Shown in pieces: positions 23,927 to 36,569 of a stretch of DNA of 64,000 nt (within the stretch, counting starts at the first letter, position 1; the number at the start of each line of letters is the position of its first letter). The stretch is taken from the NCBI GenBank assembly GCA_947034895.1, contig OX344761.1, forward strand, positions 37,088,863-37,152,862, read 5' to 3'. A model generated the notes under the pieces. That model worked only from the letters and a program-made list of their open reading frames with translations, searched no databases and had not been told where the DNA came from. The translations under genes and the position numbers were made by a program. This DNA is from Rhytidiadelphus loreus (lineage: Eukaryota > Streptophyta > Bryopsida > Hypnales > Hylocomiaceae).

Positions 23927-26900
23927 TCAGATTGAGGCGCTGTTGGGAACACCCTTACCTGTCAAACCTGGTTCAGAGGAGGGGTGTAGGAGCTCGTAAG
24001 GAACTTGAGCTGGACCGTTACGATGTTTTAGTCTCTTGTCTTGATTCCTTTGTGTTACGAGCTTCTCAATTTGACCGATCTTCCTTTGGAAACTGCTAAA
24101 TGCTGCCAATATCTGCACAAGCTCCAGCGTTTTTGGTAAGTTCTAGAACTATACATTCACCATATATGATTTTGTAATGAACAGTAATTCCCAGAAGTTT
24201 GATCGAGAGCTTGATGGAAGAAATACCTTGTCATCGTTAGTCCAATTTGGTGTATTCCTTTGACCCAAATACTCCTCGTGGTTTGCATGAGTTGATAGTG
24301 CCTCTGTTGTGATTGCGATTACCGTTGCTTGTGTCTCATTGGAGACCGTTGACAGATAAAAGGCCTCGGGATCCTTTTGAAGCTCCAGGAATTCTGGTGT
24401 TCCTTCTCTGGGAATAAGTCTACGTGTAATCGTTGGATGGTTAGGCATGAAACCGGCATACTCGTATTGGCCAAAATTCACTGCTGCGTGATGGCAAGAA
24501 GCAGTCCACACGATGATGCTCAAAATATGGATCAAAGACTTTTTGGAATCCATCACTGGCCACCCTTCATCGTCCTTTTTGTCGCCATGGCCCACGGTCC
24601 GAATTTCGGTCCACCATCTTCGAAGCTCCTCGTCCTTGCGAACACTGGCATCATCCTTGAAGATTACTTCTACATAGTCTGAAAGCCATGATTGGATTGC
24701 ACCCCAGTGCTCTAGCCCATCTGCAGCGAACGGATAGTCTTCCATCACCAACTTAATGCCGTGCTCTGCATTTTCGTCTGGGATAGCCATGCCCCTGTTA
24801 AGCACATTCCAGAACTTTGTTAGCCACTTGCAAGTTCAAAAAAATCTGTCCAGGATATGAAGATGGGTGATAGAAAGAGAGTTAGTACCTTTTGAGCAAA
24901 TCCACAGGCAAGGCTTGTTCGTCAAATCGCCACTTATGCTTGTACCATGTGGAACTCATCTGCATGGAGATTTCATGAGGGGTGAAGGTCTTCTCTATAA
25001 TGCCACCAGCGTTGACGAGTGCTTTTCGTGCTGCGGCGTTGATGTCGAGCGTATCTTTGAAGTGGTGCACAAGGGCTTGGTGCACTGGATGAAGTGGACT
25101 CAATTGCCTGTGCGTCGCAATGATCATGGGCTCCATAGCGGCGTGCGAGCGCAACCTACAACAATCATGAGCCCCACAACATTTCAGTATATATAGGAAT
25201 CTTGCAAGTATCCAACTGACTTTACAATGTTTACAATTCAAAGTGCTGCTTAGAAATTCTAGAGATCCAGGGACATTCAAAATAGATTGTCTTTTCTTGG
25301 AGTTTGTTTTGAAGTACGATTGATACTTACCAGTGACTTATGAGTTGGTGATACCCAGCATCATTCGCCATGACATGAGTTTTTGCAAGCTCCCATATCC
25401 AATCCTTTTTGCCCAAGGATGGTGGGGTGACTACACGATTCATGGCAGGCTGATTATTCCCTTCGCTTGGTGGCAGGCTGAGCTCAATGGCAACCGGAAT
25501 CATAGTGCCGTCCTTTCTTGTAAACAACAAAGTTCTAGTGGCGTAAGCTTTTGAAGTTGGACAGTCGTTAATTTTGTTCACAAATGGTAGAAAAATATCG
25601 TGGTAGTCAAGCACAAAGAGCTTCCGTTCAGCAACTGCCGATAGTACGTTTAACCCTTCTAGAAATGGTTCAATGTGCTCCGCTGTTATTGCTGATACTG
25701 GACTTCCGTATGTGGTGCTGTCCAGGGTGCTTCGAATGGGAAACTCACGCACACGCTCAATTGCAACTGGATTGATTCCAGCAAGCACCTGGCGAGCGAA
25801 TTCCTCATCATGCATCCAAGCATCCTGACGAGCTGTGATTGATCACCAATTGCCATCAGCACACTGTATGCCATATCCAATATTTGATTTGATAAGAATT
25901 GCTAGTGCATTATGCCAGCAACAACTATCATATTTCTAAACTTTACACAAATGTACCTGCAGCAACTTTCGGAAGTCGAAACGTGACAGTTTCTGCCTCT
26001 GATTCACATCCTGGCTCAGGCTCCGACGCACATTTGGAATCAGTAGACAGAGTGACACCTTTCCTGAACAAGTCGAATACTTGATCCATGCTCTGATACT
26101 CCACCTGAGTAGAGTACAGTGCAAAGAGGGCTGGCATCATTTTTCTGGAAGCCGTTTCAATCGCATCCTCCTGCTCCAAGCCCGGGACCTTCACCAACGT
26201 TACCCGCTCATCCCTTGGAATGTAAAACTTCGCATACATTTCGCCACGGTGCTCCGATGTCGGATCTGGAACAAGACGATGTATCAGACGAAAGTGAAAA
26301 GACATTAGACTTAATGACCAACGGGGGCTTGGTCTAACATTTGATCGAAGGATGCTGAAGGGTTAGAGTTGACACATCTTTACGATTGTGCATGAGGAAT
26401 ACATTACATCTTCAATTCATGGTTAAGGTCGGTCGTAGGTACCAATCTCAGATGGTGGTCGTCCAGTGCGGATGCGTCTAGGGTAAGGAAATTTGTCATT
26501 TCTACCCAACACTGGCCGCTTAAAGCTCTCGTGCTGGTCACCGTCTCCTAAGTCGTTATATACATCATAGTCGTAAATCCGGTCTGCTTCCTTCCGCAAC
26601 CCCGACCCTTTGCCACGCATATTGATTAGCTCTTGCTCACGCAATGCCTTCAAGCCGGCTGGGGTTTCTTGTGGTAGGTACACCTGCGCAAGAATCGACC
26701 AGCAGCCATTACAAACCATTGAATCGATGATTCTTATTTGTACATCTATAAGAATGGAAACCCTCCGGCATTGTTTCAAAGCAATAAACGGTGATGCAGT
26801 ACTCTCTGTTTGCATCTCAACTCTTTCTATTCGTAACCACTCGATGTTACTGCAGCGGACTTGGAGGCTAACTAGTTCGAAATACTTCAATTTTTGTTAA

Positions 26901-28147
26901 ATTTCAAATCAATTCCAGGGATTCCATTTACTACTGAAAACTATCAAGAAATCGATTCATTCAACTATGAACTCCAGGCAGTCTACAGTAATTAATGTAC
27001 TAATACAGAAATTTGTATGAACACATCCAAACCTTTGCCAGGAAACATTTATTGTAGGCTGTGATTTCCGTTCTTAGAGCTTGACTGGTGAGATCAACGA
27101 CTTATTTCAGAATAAACGGGATGTCCGTGTGCTCGTTCATTGAATGTTTGTTTACTCTTCCAATGCTCCTGGACCTTAGAACAGAAAGGCGTGTTGAAAT
27201 GCTACCTTATTGCTGAAGAACACGCGGTCGTCAGCATACTGGTCAGCGTTATACACGCACGAGTTGCACGGAAAATGAACCGTAGACTCGTCGGGAAGCT
27301 CGATAGAGACGGCCTTGAGAAAGAACTCGTCTCTGTGAAAATTCTTCAAAATCAGCGCACCTGGAGTTCCAAAATCCTTCTCCACCTTCAAGTTGACATC
27401 AAATTTCGTTACATTCGAGGACGGGCTGTGATTTTCGGGATCCACCTCCGTCCACTTCTCTATCGCCACTTCGGTACTCTGCTTCGGTCTCCCTGTCACT
27501 GTGACGCTCTCACGATTGTGAGGACTATAGCTTTCACACATCACAAAAGAAAAAAAAAGGGGAGAAAATTCTAATTAGATTTTCATGAGATTGCAGTGAA
27601 AATATTACGCAAGTTACTGACCTGGATCAACCTCAACGCTAACAAGCCGAAACCGAACCCTCTTTCCACGTCTTTCGTCCTCCTCATCCCAAAACTTCAA
27701 GTCACTTTCGGCGACCGACTTCGGCACTACGAAATACTCCTTCTTACACAACTCGATAGTAACCTTTAGCACTTGCGAATGGGATTTCTGCTTCTGCAAC
27801 TCCAGAAGCACATCGCTAATCCCCTGACCTACACAAAGATCATTGATTAACTCCAATTCCGTTTGAACTGGAGACAATCGTGTTGAAGACGCCGATGTCG
27901 CCTGGTTCAAGGACCTGCTGGACCTTCGCTGACTCCTCCTATTCTTGTGACTTGATTCACATTTGACGAGAAGCGCTCCTGCCATTCTCTGCCTTGGCAT
28001 ATGCTCATGAAGAGCGCCTCCACAGTTCCGGTGAAATTGTCGCAATTCAACTGCAACCGCTGGAGCAGCTTTGGTGAACGGATTCATCTTCAATGCCATG
28101 CACAACGGCTGCTGCCATCCCGTCACTCCTGTAATACATCGTTCCAT
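23927..28147 (-). CDS. Plastid-type lipoxygenase, probable linoleate 13S-lipoxygenase
   Basis: Eight exons close in phase: 28147-27618, 27524-27206, 26683-26443, 26265-25957, 25832-25331, 25155-24889, 24794-24227, 24112-23927, giving 973 aa (957 from the ATG at 28099). The first about 75 residues are rich in Ser, Arg and Ala and poor in acids, like a plastid transit peptide. A PLAT/LH2 domain follows, then catalytic landmarks [55 protein letters not shown] (two iron His), HAAVNFGQY (third His and Asn) and the C-terminal GVPNSASI with the Ile ligand. The regiospecificity pair is Thr-Phe (GIIEKTF), typical of 13-LOX, and the Coffa-site residue is Ala, typical of S-stereochemistry. The enzyme would oxygenate linoleic or linolenic acid for oxylipin synthesis in plastids. 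Exon 1/2 junction is the least certain. Confidence 0.9.
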
Positions 28148-30315
28148 CTCTTGAATCTTTTTGAATACGTACTTGAGGAATTCGTTCCAACTCGGACAAC
28201 AAATCATTCACGACAACAACAATCTCCAGCTTCCATTCTTCTTCGTCTTCTTCTTCTCTAATAAAATTTCAGATACTGCGTAGATATGTGCTCTTTCTCG
28301 CATAACAATTCCAAACCTCGCATCATCCACTGCGCTCTAATCTCTCAACAATCCAAAATCAAAGTCGAATTATCCAAATGTTCAATCTTCTACTGCAAAT
28401 AACTGAACCTCGAGTCCTGCATCGATCGAATTTAGCTCTATATAACCATGGTCATTTCTGAAGATGCAACTCAGAAGCATCGCATCTTCGGCGTGATCTG
28501 CATCAACATTTCGGGATTTTTCACACAATCCGGACCTGCAGAAATTTTAAACTACAAGCTTCGTCTTCAACTTGGATTCAAGTTTGGCCACGGTGCCACT
28601 TCTATTTGAGATCCCCGAAGGACCGCAGCCAAGGGTGATCCCGGACCTGGTGGCCTGGGCCGGGTTTCTGAACCCGCGATCCTGGCCCAGATGCCCAGTC
28701 GCTACCCCGCCTGGTTTGTCTTGACACCACAGGAGAGAATATTTCTATTCCATTAAAGCAGAAGAGTTTATACTCTTCTTGACATTTATGTTGTTGACCA
28801 TGCTAAATCGAAAAATCTACCAAATCCAGGGTAACCAATAAAAACAAGTAATCTCAGTCAAAATTAGGGTTTCCACCATGAATTGAAATGCTCACTTTAC
28901 CCGGTCCAATGGAATGGGAACATGGGACCGGATCCCTGATATTGTACATGGGATATTTTTTCTACAAAACCCATCTGAGAATTTGCATACAGTTGTAGAG
29001 TAACAATGATGTATGCCAGGAAATCAACAAATTTCTATATGGGTAATTCATTTGCGAACACAGTCACACCTGAAATCATTGGAGTAAGCTTTAACCCAAG
29101 GAGGGTTTGGTCACCCTGGAAATAGGCCAGGGTGAACTGACCCCCTCGCTCGGCCCTGCGGGCAAACCCTGAAATTATTTATTTTCCTCACATGAATCTT
29201 TTTTGCAAATTTTTAATTCATTTTTGCGATCAAAGACTCCAAATTAGTTAAGAGAGATCAAGAGTAATACCTTAGAACAACCCAAAATAGGGGGCTTTTA
29301 TTTTTACATGCACCCTGGTAAGGCCGAGCGAGGGTCAATCCCTAATCTGGAAATCATGGTATCGTGTGAATCATTTGTTTTTAAAAAAAAAAAGAGAAAA
29401 ATAAGAGCACTCATTGGAGGTCAAACTACTGTGCAAGACTTTCCCTTTTCACACAAAATTGAAATTCCAAGGATGAACATCTGCACTACATAGAATAATT
29501 TTCTATCATCCATTGATCACTTAGTGTCAGTAGCGTCCCCCTTAGGGTTAGATTCTTATCATTTAATTGCTTAAATTTTTGTTGGATCTTGTTACCAATT
29601 CAAAGAAGTTACTAGATTTTCTTAATATATAATTTTTTGGGCACCATTGTATGAATAAACAAAAAATTGTCAAATTGTTGATTTCAAGGGTATGCAAAAT
29701 TGATTCTAAGTTTTGGATGGGTTGGTAGCTAGGTATTATTAGAAACAAGTTAAAATTAATGAAGACACAATGTACCCCAAAGAGTAAGCCAAGGGTATTA
29801 GTTGCCCCCCCTTTCAAAAAATTTAAAGGCCATTGATTGTGTTTTCTTTAAAATGCTTACCTTTGAAATCACCGTCGATTTCTTTAAAAAAATTTAAGCC
29901 ATTGACCTTTGAGATTTAATCTGAGCCATCCATCCAAATACGAATATGGATACGATATATGAATATGAATCAAAGTATGATTATGGATATTGTACAAACA
30001 CAATATCAAAATACTGATACAAATACTTGGCAGTGGAATGTAGTACAATACAAATACACACACATATACATATACGGATACAATATATATATATAAGGGA
30101 TATGGGATTTTCACTGTCCCGTATTGTTTGTCATGTTAACCTTGTTCAAAAAATTACAAGTACGAGGGACAAAGAATTAAAGAATTAATTTTAATTAATA
30201 TATATTTTTTAAACCTGGGTTGGGGGGATTGGGGAGAGTTAAAAAAATTATTATTAATTAATTATTTGTTGAGCTCATTGTGACAGATTGTCACACAATG
30301 AGCTCAGAAGTCTTA
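28148..30315. other. Lipoxygenase upstream region and repeat-rich intergenic DNA
   Basis: 28148-28740 is the likely 5' UTR and promoter of the lipoxygenase, with a GC-rich patch at 28610-28720. Around 29100-29340 lie two inverted GC-rich words, CCCTCGCTCGGCC and GGCCGAGCGAGGG, about 150 bp apart, possibly ends of a small element; a related CCCTGAAATT-TATTT junction recurs near 37040. The hexamer CTCATT word pair at 30271-30304 makes a hairpin (TGAGCTCATTGTGACA against its complement). No gene seen. Confidence 0.45.
29930..30090. repeat. Degenerate GTATCC/ATACGGATA repeat
   Basis: Irregular reiteration of words like GGATACGATAT and GAATATGAATC. A reverse-complement relative lies at 49620-49820 (GTATCCATAT, GTATCCGTGTCC). 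The two share flanking GGGATATGGGATT-like words, so they are probably copies of one low-complexity element. Confidence 0.5.
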
Positions 30316-30317
30316 TA

Positions 30318-30630
30318 AGGTAGGAGGTCCATAAACCACTCATCTAAGAGCTGAAGCTGACTTTTGGGGAGGTAGAACTTCTTAAAATATTTTTCAGTAA
30401 ATTTTCTTTAAAAGGCAAGAGAAATTGTCATCTAACCCAAATTGTTTCATATTTTTTGAAGCTTTGCAGAATTAGTTATGAATTTCTGAAGTTGCAGAAA
30501 AATGCATTTTTGTGGGCTCTAAAACCGACCACTTCTTGAAATGCACACCACTTGTACATTGGAAAGTGCAAAATGTACCTCTAGAGCCTAATCGGTTTTA
30601 GAACCCGCTCCATTTTAGGACCTCCTACCT
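30318..30630. mobile_element. 313-bp MITE with TA target site; empty site present at 30728
   Basis: Ends are AGGTAGGAGGTCC and its exact inverse, flanked by TA at 30316-30317 and 30631-30632. The flanks GAGCTCAGAAGTCTTA on the left and CATCCCTTCCAAGTCTT on the right are found joined, with a single TA between them, at 30730-30762. That second locus is the unoccupied site. The TA duplication points to a Tc1/mariner-like (Stowaway-type) mobiliser. A nested inner hairpin (CTCTAAAACCGA near 30516, CGGTTTTAGA near 30594) is present. No coding frame. Confidence 0.85.
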
Positions 30631-30727
30631 TACATCCCTTCCAAGTCTTTTGGGTTGATCCAAAGGGTTGAGAATGATTATGGATTCTTAACCTCTTTTG
30701 TTGAACTAACTAGCCAATGTGACATTG

Positions 30728-30762
30728 AATGAGCTCAGAAGTCTTATACATCCCTTCCAAGT
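30728..30762. repeat. Empty-site copy of the MITE insertion target
   Basis: AATGAGCTCAGAAGTCTTA, TA, CATCCCTTCCAAGTCTT are contiguous here, while at 30297-30649 the same words are split by the 313-bp element. A local duplication of the target before the insertion explains the pair. Confidence 0.85.
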
Positions 30763-31458
30763 CTTGAACATAAGACTTGGCTTCTTTTTCTTTTTTCCAC
30801 CTCACTGTTGAAAAGTCTACATACAAGTTAGATTAGGCACACGCTGCAAATAATGAAAGTCTGTCATCTTATGGAGAATTCTTACTTGAATAAATAATTC
30901 CATGGTTTCAGATATTCAGCAATGAAAAGTTTGAATTTAATAACACGGAGTGATCACTGCTAAATTATTAATAGCTACTAGAGTGCCCAGTGTTGTTAAA
31001 GCAATTTTTTAATTCTTAAATTTATAAAAACTTCAAAATTCAACATCTTTTCTTCTGTGAGTTGAAACAAAGCCCTTGCACCTTTCCTTGGAGGGCTTTT
31101 CGACAGGACAGCAAGAACATGGCCGAGGATGTACAATTCTAAAGATCTCATTGTAACAAACCCAAACAAACAAACATACAAACAAACAAACATACAAACA
31201 AACAACTTAACTTAATGGATGGACTAGTGTGCCTTGTGTCGTTACCACAATATATAATAAAATAAAATAAAAAGTTAAGTGGTTTCCTAATTTTTTTAAT
31301 TCATATAAACTTCAAACTTCAATATCTTTTCTTCCATGAGTTGGAACGTCACAAAACAAAGTCCTTGCACCCCTCCTCGCGGAAGGCTTTCTAACATTAC
31401 CAAGAACATAATTGGAGATGTATGATTCCGAAGATCTTACCATAACAAACCAAACCAA

Positions 31459-31545
31459 ACCTACATACATACATACATACAAGCATACATACATACATAC
31501 AAACATACATACAAACATACAAACATACAAACATACAAACAAACA
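31459..31545. repeat. (ACAT)n/(ACAA)n microsatellite
   Basis: Tandem CATA and CAAA tetramers, with a second run at 31165-31205. They give rise to long artificial frames of YVCL-type residues on the minus strand, which are not genes. Confidence 0.85.
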
Positions 31546-31809
31546 ATCTAACTTAATGGATGGACTAGTGTGTCTTGTGCTATTTACCACAACGTATAAT
31601 AAAATAAAATAAAAAATAATTCTCTAATTTTTAAATTCATAAAAACTTCAAACTTCAATATCTTTTCTTATATGAGTTGGAATGCCACAAAAACAAAGCC
31701 CTTGCAACGCGGAGGTTTTTTCCGATGGTACCAAGGATGTGGCCAGAGGATGTACGATTTCGGAGATCCCACCGTAACAAACATATATTTACACACATAA
31801 GTTTATTGC

Positions 31810-32600
31810 ACCTGCAGCTGATGCTGCAGTGAGGGTGATACGGCTCAATGGCTGCCTTTGAGCCTGAATTGCGTGGAAAAGCCAACAATGGAATATTTTA
31901 ATTCGGGTGTGGATCAGTTGACCAGTCAGTGTTTGAAAAATCAAAGCTAAGCTAAGTCTGACTGTAACGAAATCATGGGCCCAAGAGGAAGTGATATCAG
32001 TATTACAAATTCAGTTGGTTAGGGATGTCTTTGGGGAATCGTATTCCTTTGGGTTCTGTGTTTTCAGTCAGGTACGCCAAACATGATTTTTTTTTTTTTT
32101 TTTCATTTTTGTCAAAATGGCTAAGTCAAACGTGTTTTTTTGTTTTTGTGGGTCTATTTTTAAGAAATATGCACGGTTGTGGTGATTGCTGGAAGCCACA
32201 ACTTGTGTAGAAGCATCTATTTTGTTTTGTTGTGGAATAGCAAAAAGACAGGTACATGAAAATTTAATGACTTTGGGCATAACTTACAGCACTCAACATC
32301 ATTGCCGCCGTAGGGAGGGTGACAGAAAAAGATGATTGTAGCAAAGAAAATGACCTGCACTTCAGTTTTTCTTCTTTGTGTTTGACAACACGAGGCGGTC
32401 CCTTTCGGTGGTCCTCTTTTTCAAGCCTAATGCTGGTCTCCTTTTATTTGTTTCTAGTTATGTCAATGTTTTTTCCTACAAGTTTGACATGTGGATTGGA
32501 TTTTCACCAACTAACAACAGTGTAAAATGTCGCTGCTATTAGAGTTGAGGGAAGGGAACATGTAACAATAATGAATAATGTAACAAGCCTTTTATGCATC
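31810..32600. other. Unique intergenic stretch between repeat modules
   Basis: Short frames 32025-32210 and 32319-32525 are hydrophobic but resemble nothing. A run of 18 T residues is at 32085-32103. Nothing else supported. Confidence 0.4.
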
Positions 32601-33299
32601 TTTCAAAAGTACTAGTATGTCCTGTGCCATTGCTACAGTATAAGAAAAGAAAAAGTAAAAATAATTTTTTAATTTTTTAATTCATAAAAACTTTGAAATT
32701 CAATATCTTTTTTTCCGTGAGTCAGAATGCCATGAAACAAAATCCATGCACCCTTCCTTGCAAAGAGATTTCTAATGGTAACAAGAATATGACCGAGGGA
32801 CACATGATCTAAAAGATCCATAATTTAGCATAATGAAAGATCCAAAAATAATTGAAAAAATCCATAACTTTCACACCATACATCCAAATGCCACAAACCA
32901 AGTGTGTGGATCCTTCATTCCTTCCTCGCAAAGGGCTTTCCAACAATACAAAGAACGTGACTGGGAGATGCATGGTCCAAAAGATCTCACCATATCAAAC
33001 AAACAAAACAAATAAACAAACTCATTAAGGAAAATGTTATGTGTGCCATGGTATGTTTTAGGCTTTATTTTTGTAATTTCTGAACAACATTTTCTATAAC
33101 ATTTTTTTAAACATTTTTTTCCTTCCTAAATTACAAATATTGAAAATTGGTACTATAAAAAGCATGAAAATTTGAGGGAAAAAAACTCAAAATTAAACAT
33201 GAAATATTTTATTTTCTAAAAATCTTCATATTGTAAGTGCATGTAATATTAATTTGTACTAAGATTAATGTATAGGGGATTCTTCTATTTTCTTATATG

Positions 33300-34320
33300 T
33301 ACATGACCTTCACTTGAGTTCTCACTACAAAGCATGCTCGTGACACCTTGATAAGCAAAGGGGATTTTGGAGGTGACTTCTCAAGCCTTCCAAGAGACTA
33401 GGTAAATAGAAATGAGGAGTCTCAAGCAAACAAGGCATTGTAGCTCTTTGGTTGGAACTCAGGACAAAGCAGGTGGTGTGCACACATGCTTGGAAAGCTA
33501 GTGAAAGCACGTGTCAATGGATTCAAAGATGGAGAGGATCCAAGTTGTGAGTAAAAAGATATGGTTCCTCAAAATTGGCAACGTCCGATTTCGATTGCAA
33601 ATCCAAGGTGTGAAACATGGAAACAGGGATTTCAAAAGGAATCCTTTGTCCAAATAGGACATACCACATATCTTTGGAGAAAAAAAAAAGATTCCAAAAT
33701 GTTAAGACTCATGAAGAGATTAGCTATGAGCTATAAGTTATGGACAAACAAAGGAGATAGAGTCCTAAAAACTACACCTTTCAGAGGACTCTTACCTTTG
33801 GAAGGTCATAACCTACTCAATACTTGTTGCATTTGAAAAAGTGAGTATGATTTAGTCTATGGTAATTTTTTCAAAGATTAGATCATGAAAATGGGCTCAC
33901 ACTCTTGATTGGAGTCTAGAGCTAAAATCATTCCAAGGAAAAGATTTGAAGTCTTTTAGAGCTTGGTTTTGAAGCTAAGGAGTGGAATCAAGTACCTTCT
34001 CAAGGTAAAATGTGTCTTGGATGTCTTGGTGACCCATAAGACTAGGGTATTGAATCTTGCAAAGAATACTATAAAGAAGGGTGGTCTTCCTCCTCACTCC
34101 CCAATGGTGTCGTGTTGAGTTAAAGCGGGTACAAGCAATGGGAGTCATGAGAAAATTGAAAACTTTTGACTAGTGTTGAAACCTAACGTTGATAATGCAT
34201 GGTTAGAAGATTGTGTTACTTTGGTGTTACTAGAAGTGAAGTGCTACAAAGGCACATTAGAGAGCTTAAAGAAATAAGTGTCTTGAAGGGGTACAACATC
34301 TTGGGAAGTGCAAAAAACAA
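33300..34320 (+). repeat. Dispersed non-coding repeat, copy 2
   Basis: Aligns with copy 1 (1-700) over its distal part and with the reverse complement of 58480-59570 over its whole length. Landmarks are CTCATGAAGAGATTAGCTA (33709), TTTGTCCAAATAGGACATA (33645), GAATGTTGAACC-like words near 34170, and TTAGAAGATTG at 34204. No protein domain is visible in any frame. It is a candidate retroelement fragment of unknown class. Confidence 0.65.
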
Positions 34321-34844
34321 TCTTGGTCGGATTGATGCAATTGTTTTCATCTATATAAATAGATGATATATGCAAAATACAAATGAAGTTTAAATTATTC
34401 ATACAAACTATGCATGGTATATAGGAAATGATAATTAGGTTCATTTTGAATCTAAAGGGAATCATTACATGTGTTTTGGCTCTCGGGGAGGGCTGCGAGT
34501 TCCCAACTCGAACCCCCCCGAGAACCGCCAATATCCGTTGTTCACGGCCTGTGCTGACCTGGCCGAAAGACGGCCAGGTAAGATTTTTCGGAAAAAAAAT
34601 AAAAAATAAAAATAAAATTGACTTTGTTTCTCATTTTAAGGACTTAAAAATAAAAAAATAAAAATTCAAAATTCAAAAAATAAAAATCTGACAACGGTGT
34701 TTTTTTATTGCCGGGGGAACAGCCCCGAAACGGCCCTTAAAATCCTGAAATCTCTTCTAATGGCTAAAGAACCTTCCCAACGCAATGCCTAATAAAATAA
34801 TATTGAACATGCCTTTTATCTAGACACCAAGTAGTCCACCAATC
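34321..34844. other. Intergenic DNA with GC-rich patches
   Basis: 34480-34580 holds GC-rich words (CTCGGGGAGGGC; CCTGGCCGAAAGACGGCCAGG, a 21-bp interrupted palindrome described in part) and 34700-34745 another (GGGGGAACAGCCCC). These may be the ends of a small element with a T-rich core. No gene. Confidence 0.4.
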
Positions 34845-35812
34845 TTAACCCCTCATTGCCTAAGGTCCATTTGAGCTCAAAAACATCATTGATTTCAAAG
34901 TGTTATAGATGTAAATGTCGCTAAGTTATAGAGATCTCAACCATGCAATCTTGTAGTGTACATGTTGTAGATGACGTGGGACAAATTTGGAGTCATTTAA
35001 CCACTTAGATTGCAAGATTATAAAGTTTTAGTGTTGAAAAAAGATGCTAAAGTTTTCCTAAAAACACATTTGGAGGTGAAATTTGATTTCTAAACCTACT
35101 CAAATGGAAAAAATTTAAACTACAAAGTGATTCAAAACCCAAAGTCAAACACTTAAGTCGAAAAAAAAATCACTCAATTGACTCATTGCATTTGCAAAAT
35201 TGTTTTGAAATGTCAAAAAACAATGAAAAAAGTAGCAAAAACACACATCTATGGCTGAACCTACCTCTACTAAAATGCTTCTCAGTCAATCATAACTTCT
35301 TGGATTGATATGAAATTCTTACCACAAGAACTAGACTAGTATGCGCAACTTTTCCAACAAAAATTATTGAAAAAAAAACTTTATGAAGAAGTTATAAACC
35401 GCCGAAGGTCACTGTACTGTAGAATTGTCTGGATTTTTAACTTCGAATTGCTCCCAAGCATTCAAAACGACTTGGATTGACATGAAAATTTTACCACAAT
35501 AACAAGACTTTAAGGGGAACATAACACAACAAATTTTATTGAAAACAAAGATTGGATGAAGGAGATACAAACCCTCAAAGTTGCAGCTTTCAAATGCAAT
35601 TTGGTGAATTCAAATTGAACTTGTGAACTTTGATTGGCTTTCAAGAAATCAATACAGCTTGGATTGATCTAAAATTTTTACTATATAAACTAGAAGAGAA
35701 AGCGCAACTTTACCAACAAGTTTGATTGAATTTGGACGTTAGATGCAAAAATTACAGCACTTTGAATATTCCGTGATGACACTTTTCGTCCCCTCCGGCG
35801 ATGAGGGGTTAA
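34845..35812 (+). mobile_element. TTAACCCC-type TIR element, copy 2 (968 bp)
   Basis: Starts TTAACCCCTCATTGCC and ends with the inverse GGCGATGAGGGGTTAA, 15 of 16 positions matching. The interior aligns with the interrupted copy at 1498-2995 in opposite orientation. It contains several repeats of a TTGGATTGAyATGAAA-like word about 170 bp apart (35300, 35475, 35660), each followed by TTACCACAA-like sequence, showing internal duplication. No coding frame. Confidence 0.7.
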
Positions 35813-36569
35813 GGAAAGAGGATCTTGTAAGTGTCTTGTAAGTGTCCTCTAATGCAGAGGTACATTTTTCTTTCTTCAATACACCATCAATGCACCAATT
35901 ATGTACATTTCAGGAGGTGGACACTATAAATAACTATTGTGCTTCATCTTCAAAAAACAACAACTAACTCCACAAAGGTCCAAAAAATATGAAATGACTT
36001 GGGTTAGATGCCAAATGAATTCCATTTTTCCTTTCTATGAAAATTTACTCAAAAATATTTCTGGAAGTTTGCCTTCCCCCAAAATGCAATCAGCTCTTAA
36101 CTTATATGGGACCTCTTACCGCTTAGTCCACTCCACACCCCAAAGAAAAGCCTAAGTAGAAAAGGTGTGAATCTCACTTAGAGTCTGCCTGCCTACAAAA
36201 GTCCAAATAAGCCAACTTACAAGTTAAGCTTACAATTGATTCCAGTGCCGTGTATGAAAGTTCATGCAAATTGCAATGCTGCCATGAAAGCGCCGGACAT
36301 TCCTTGATTTGTGCGACATTCTTTTTGACACTTGCTACATCTCATGAATCTGGCATGTCTGAGAAGTCATGTGTCCACAATGCTCTGAATTGATTACCCA
36401 TAAGGTAGCCTGCTCTAAAAAGCGACCTTGTTCTACATGTGACCCCTATCGAGGAATGGATGACATGTTGTTTGAAATATCTATTACTGTCAATGATGAG
36501 CTAGGTAGGCTTAAATGGTTGTTTTAAGAGCGGACTACCTTACAATCACTTCATTCCAATTCTAAGGTA
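35813..36569. other. Intergenic stretch, nothing recognised
   Basis: Only the short frame 35937-36155, without family resemblance. No repeat boundary could be set. Confidence 0.45.

Larger units (their letters stand above)
30970..32830. repeat. Direct repeats of about 245-340 bp separated by ACAT/ACAA microsatellites
   Basis: A module starting near an ACTAGTGTG word (30977, 31222, 31562, 32611) contains in order: ATAAAATAAAAT, CATAAAAACTTCAAA, TTCAATATCTTTTCTTC, CAAAGCCCTTGCACC, GGAGGGCTTT, CAAGAACATGGCCG, GATCTCACCGTAACAAA. Three copies are adjacent with starts 245 and 340 bp apart; the fourth lies about 1 kb downstream; a fifth, poorer relative is at 32830-33010. Length differences come mainly from the microsatellite that closes each unit. 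Confidence 0.7.

Noticed and set aside
24149..24226. Lipoxygenase C-terminus ending in a stop after MVNV
   Set aside because: This is read-through into the last intron; a phase-0 junction at 24227/24112 joins the true last exon ending in NSASI.
31312..31590. Minus-strand frame with YVCLYVCM runs, resembling a membrane protein
   Set aside because: Translation of the ACAT/ACAA microsatellite.
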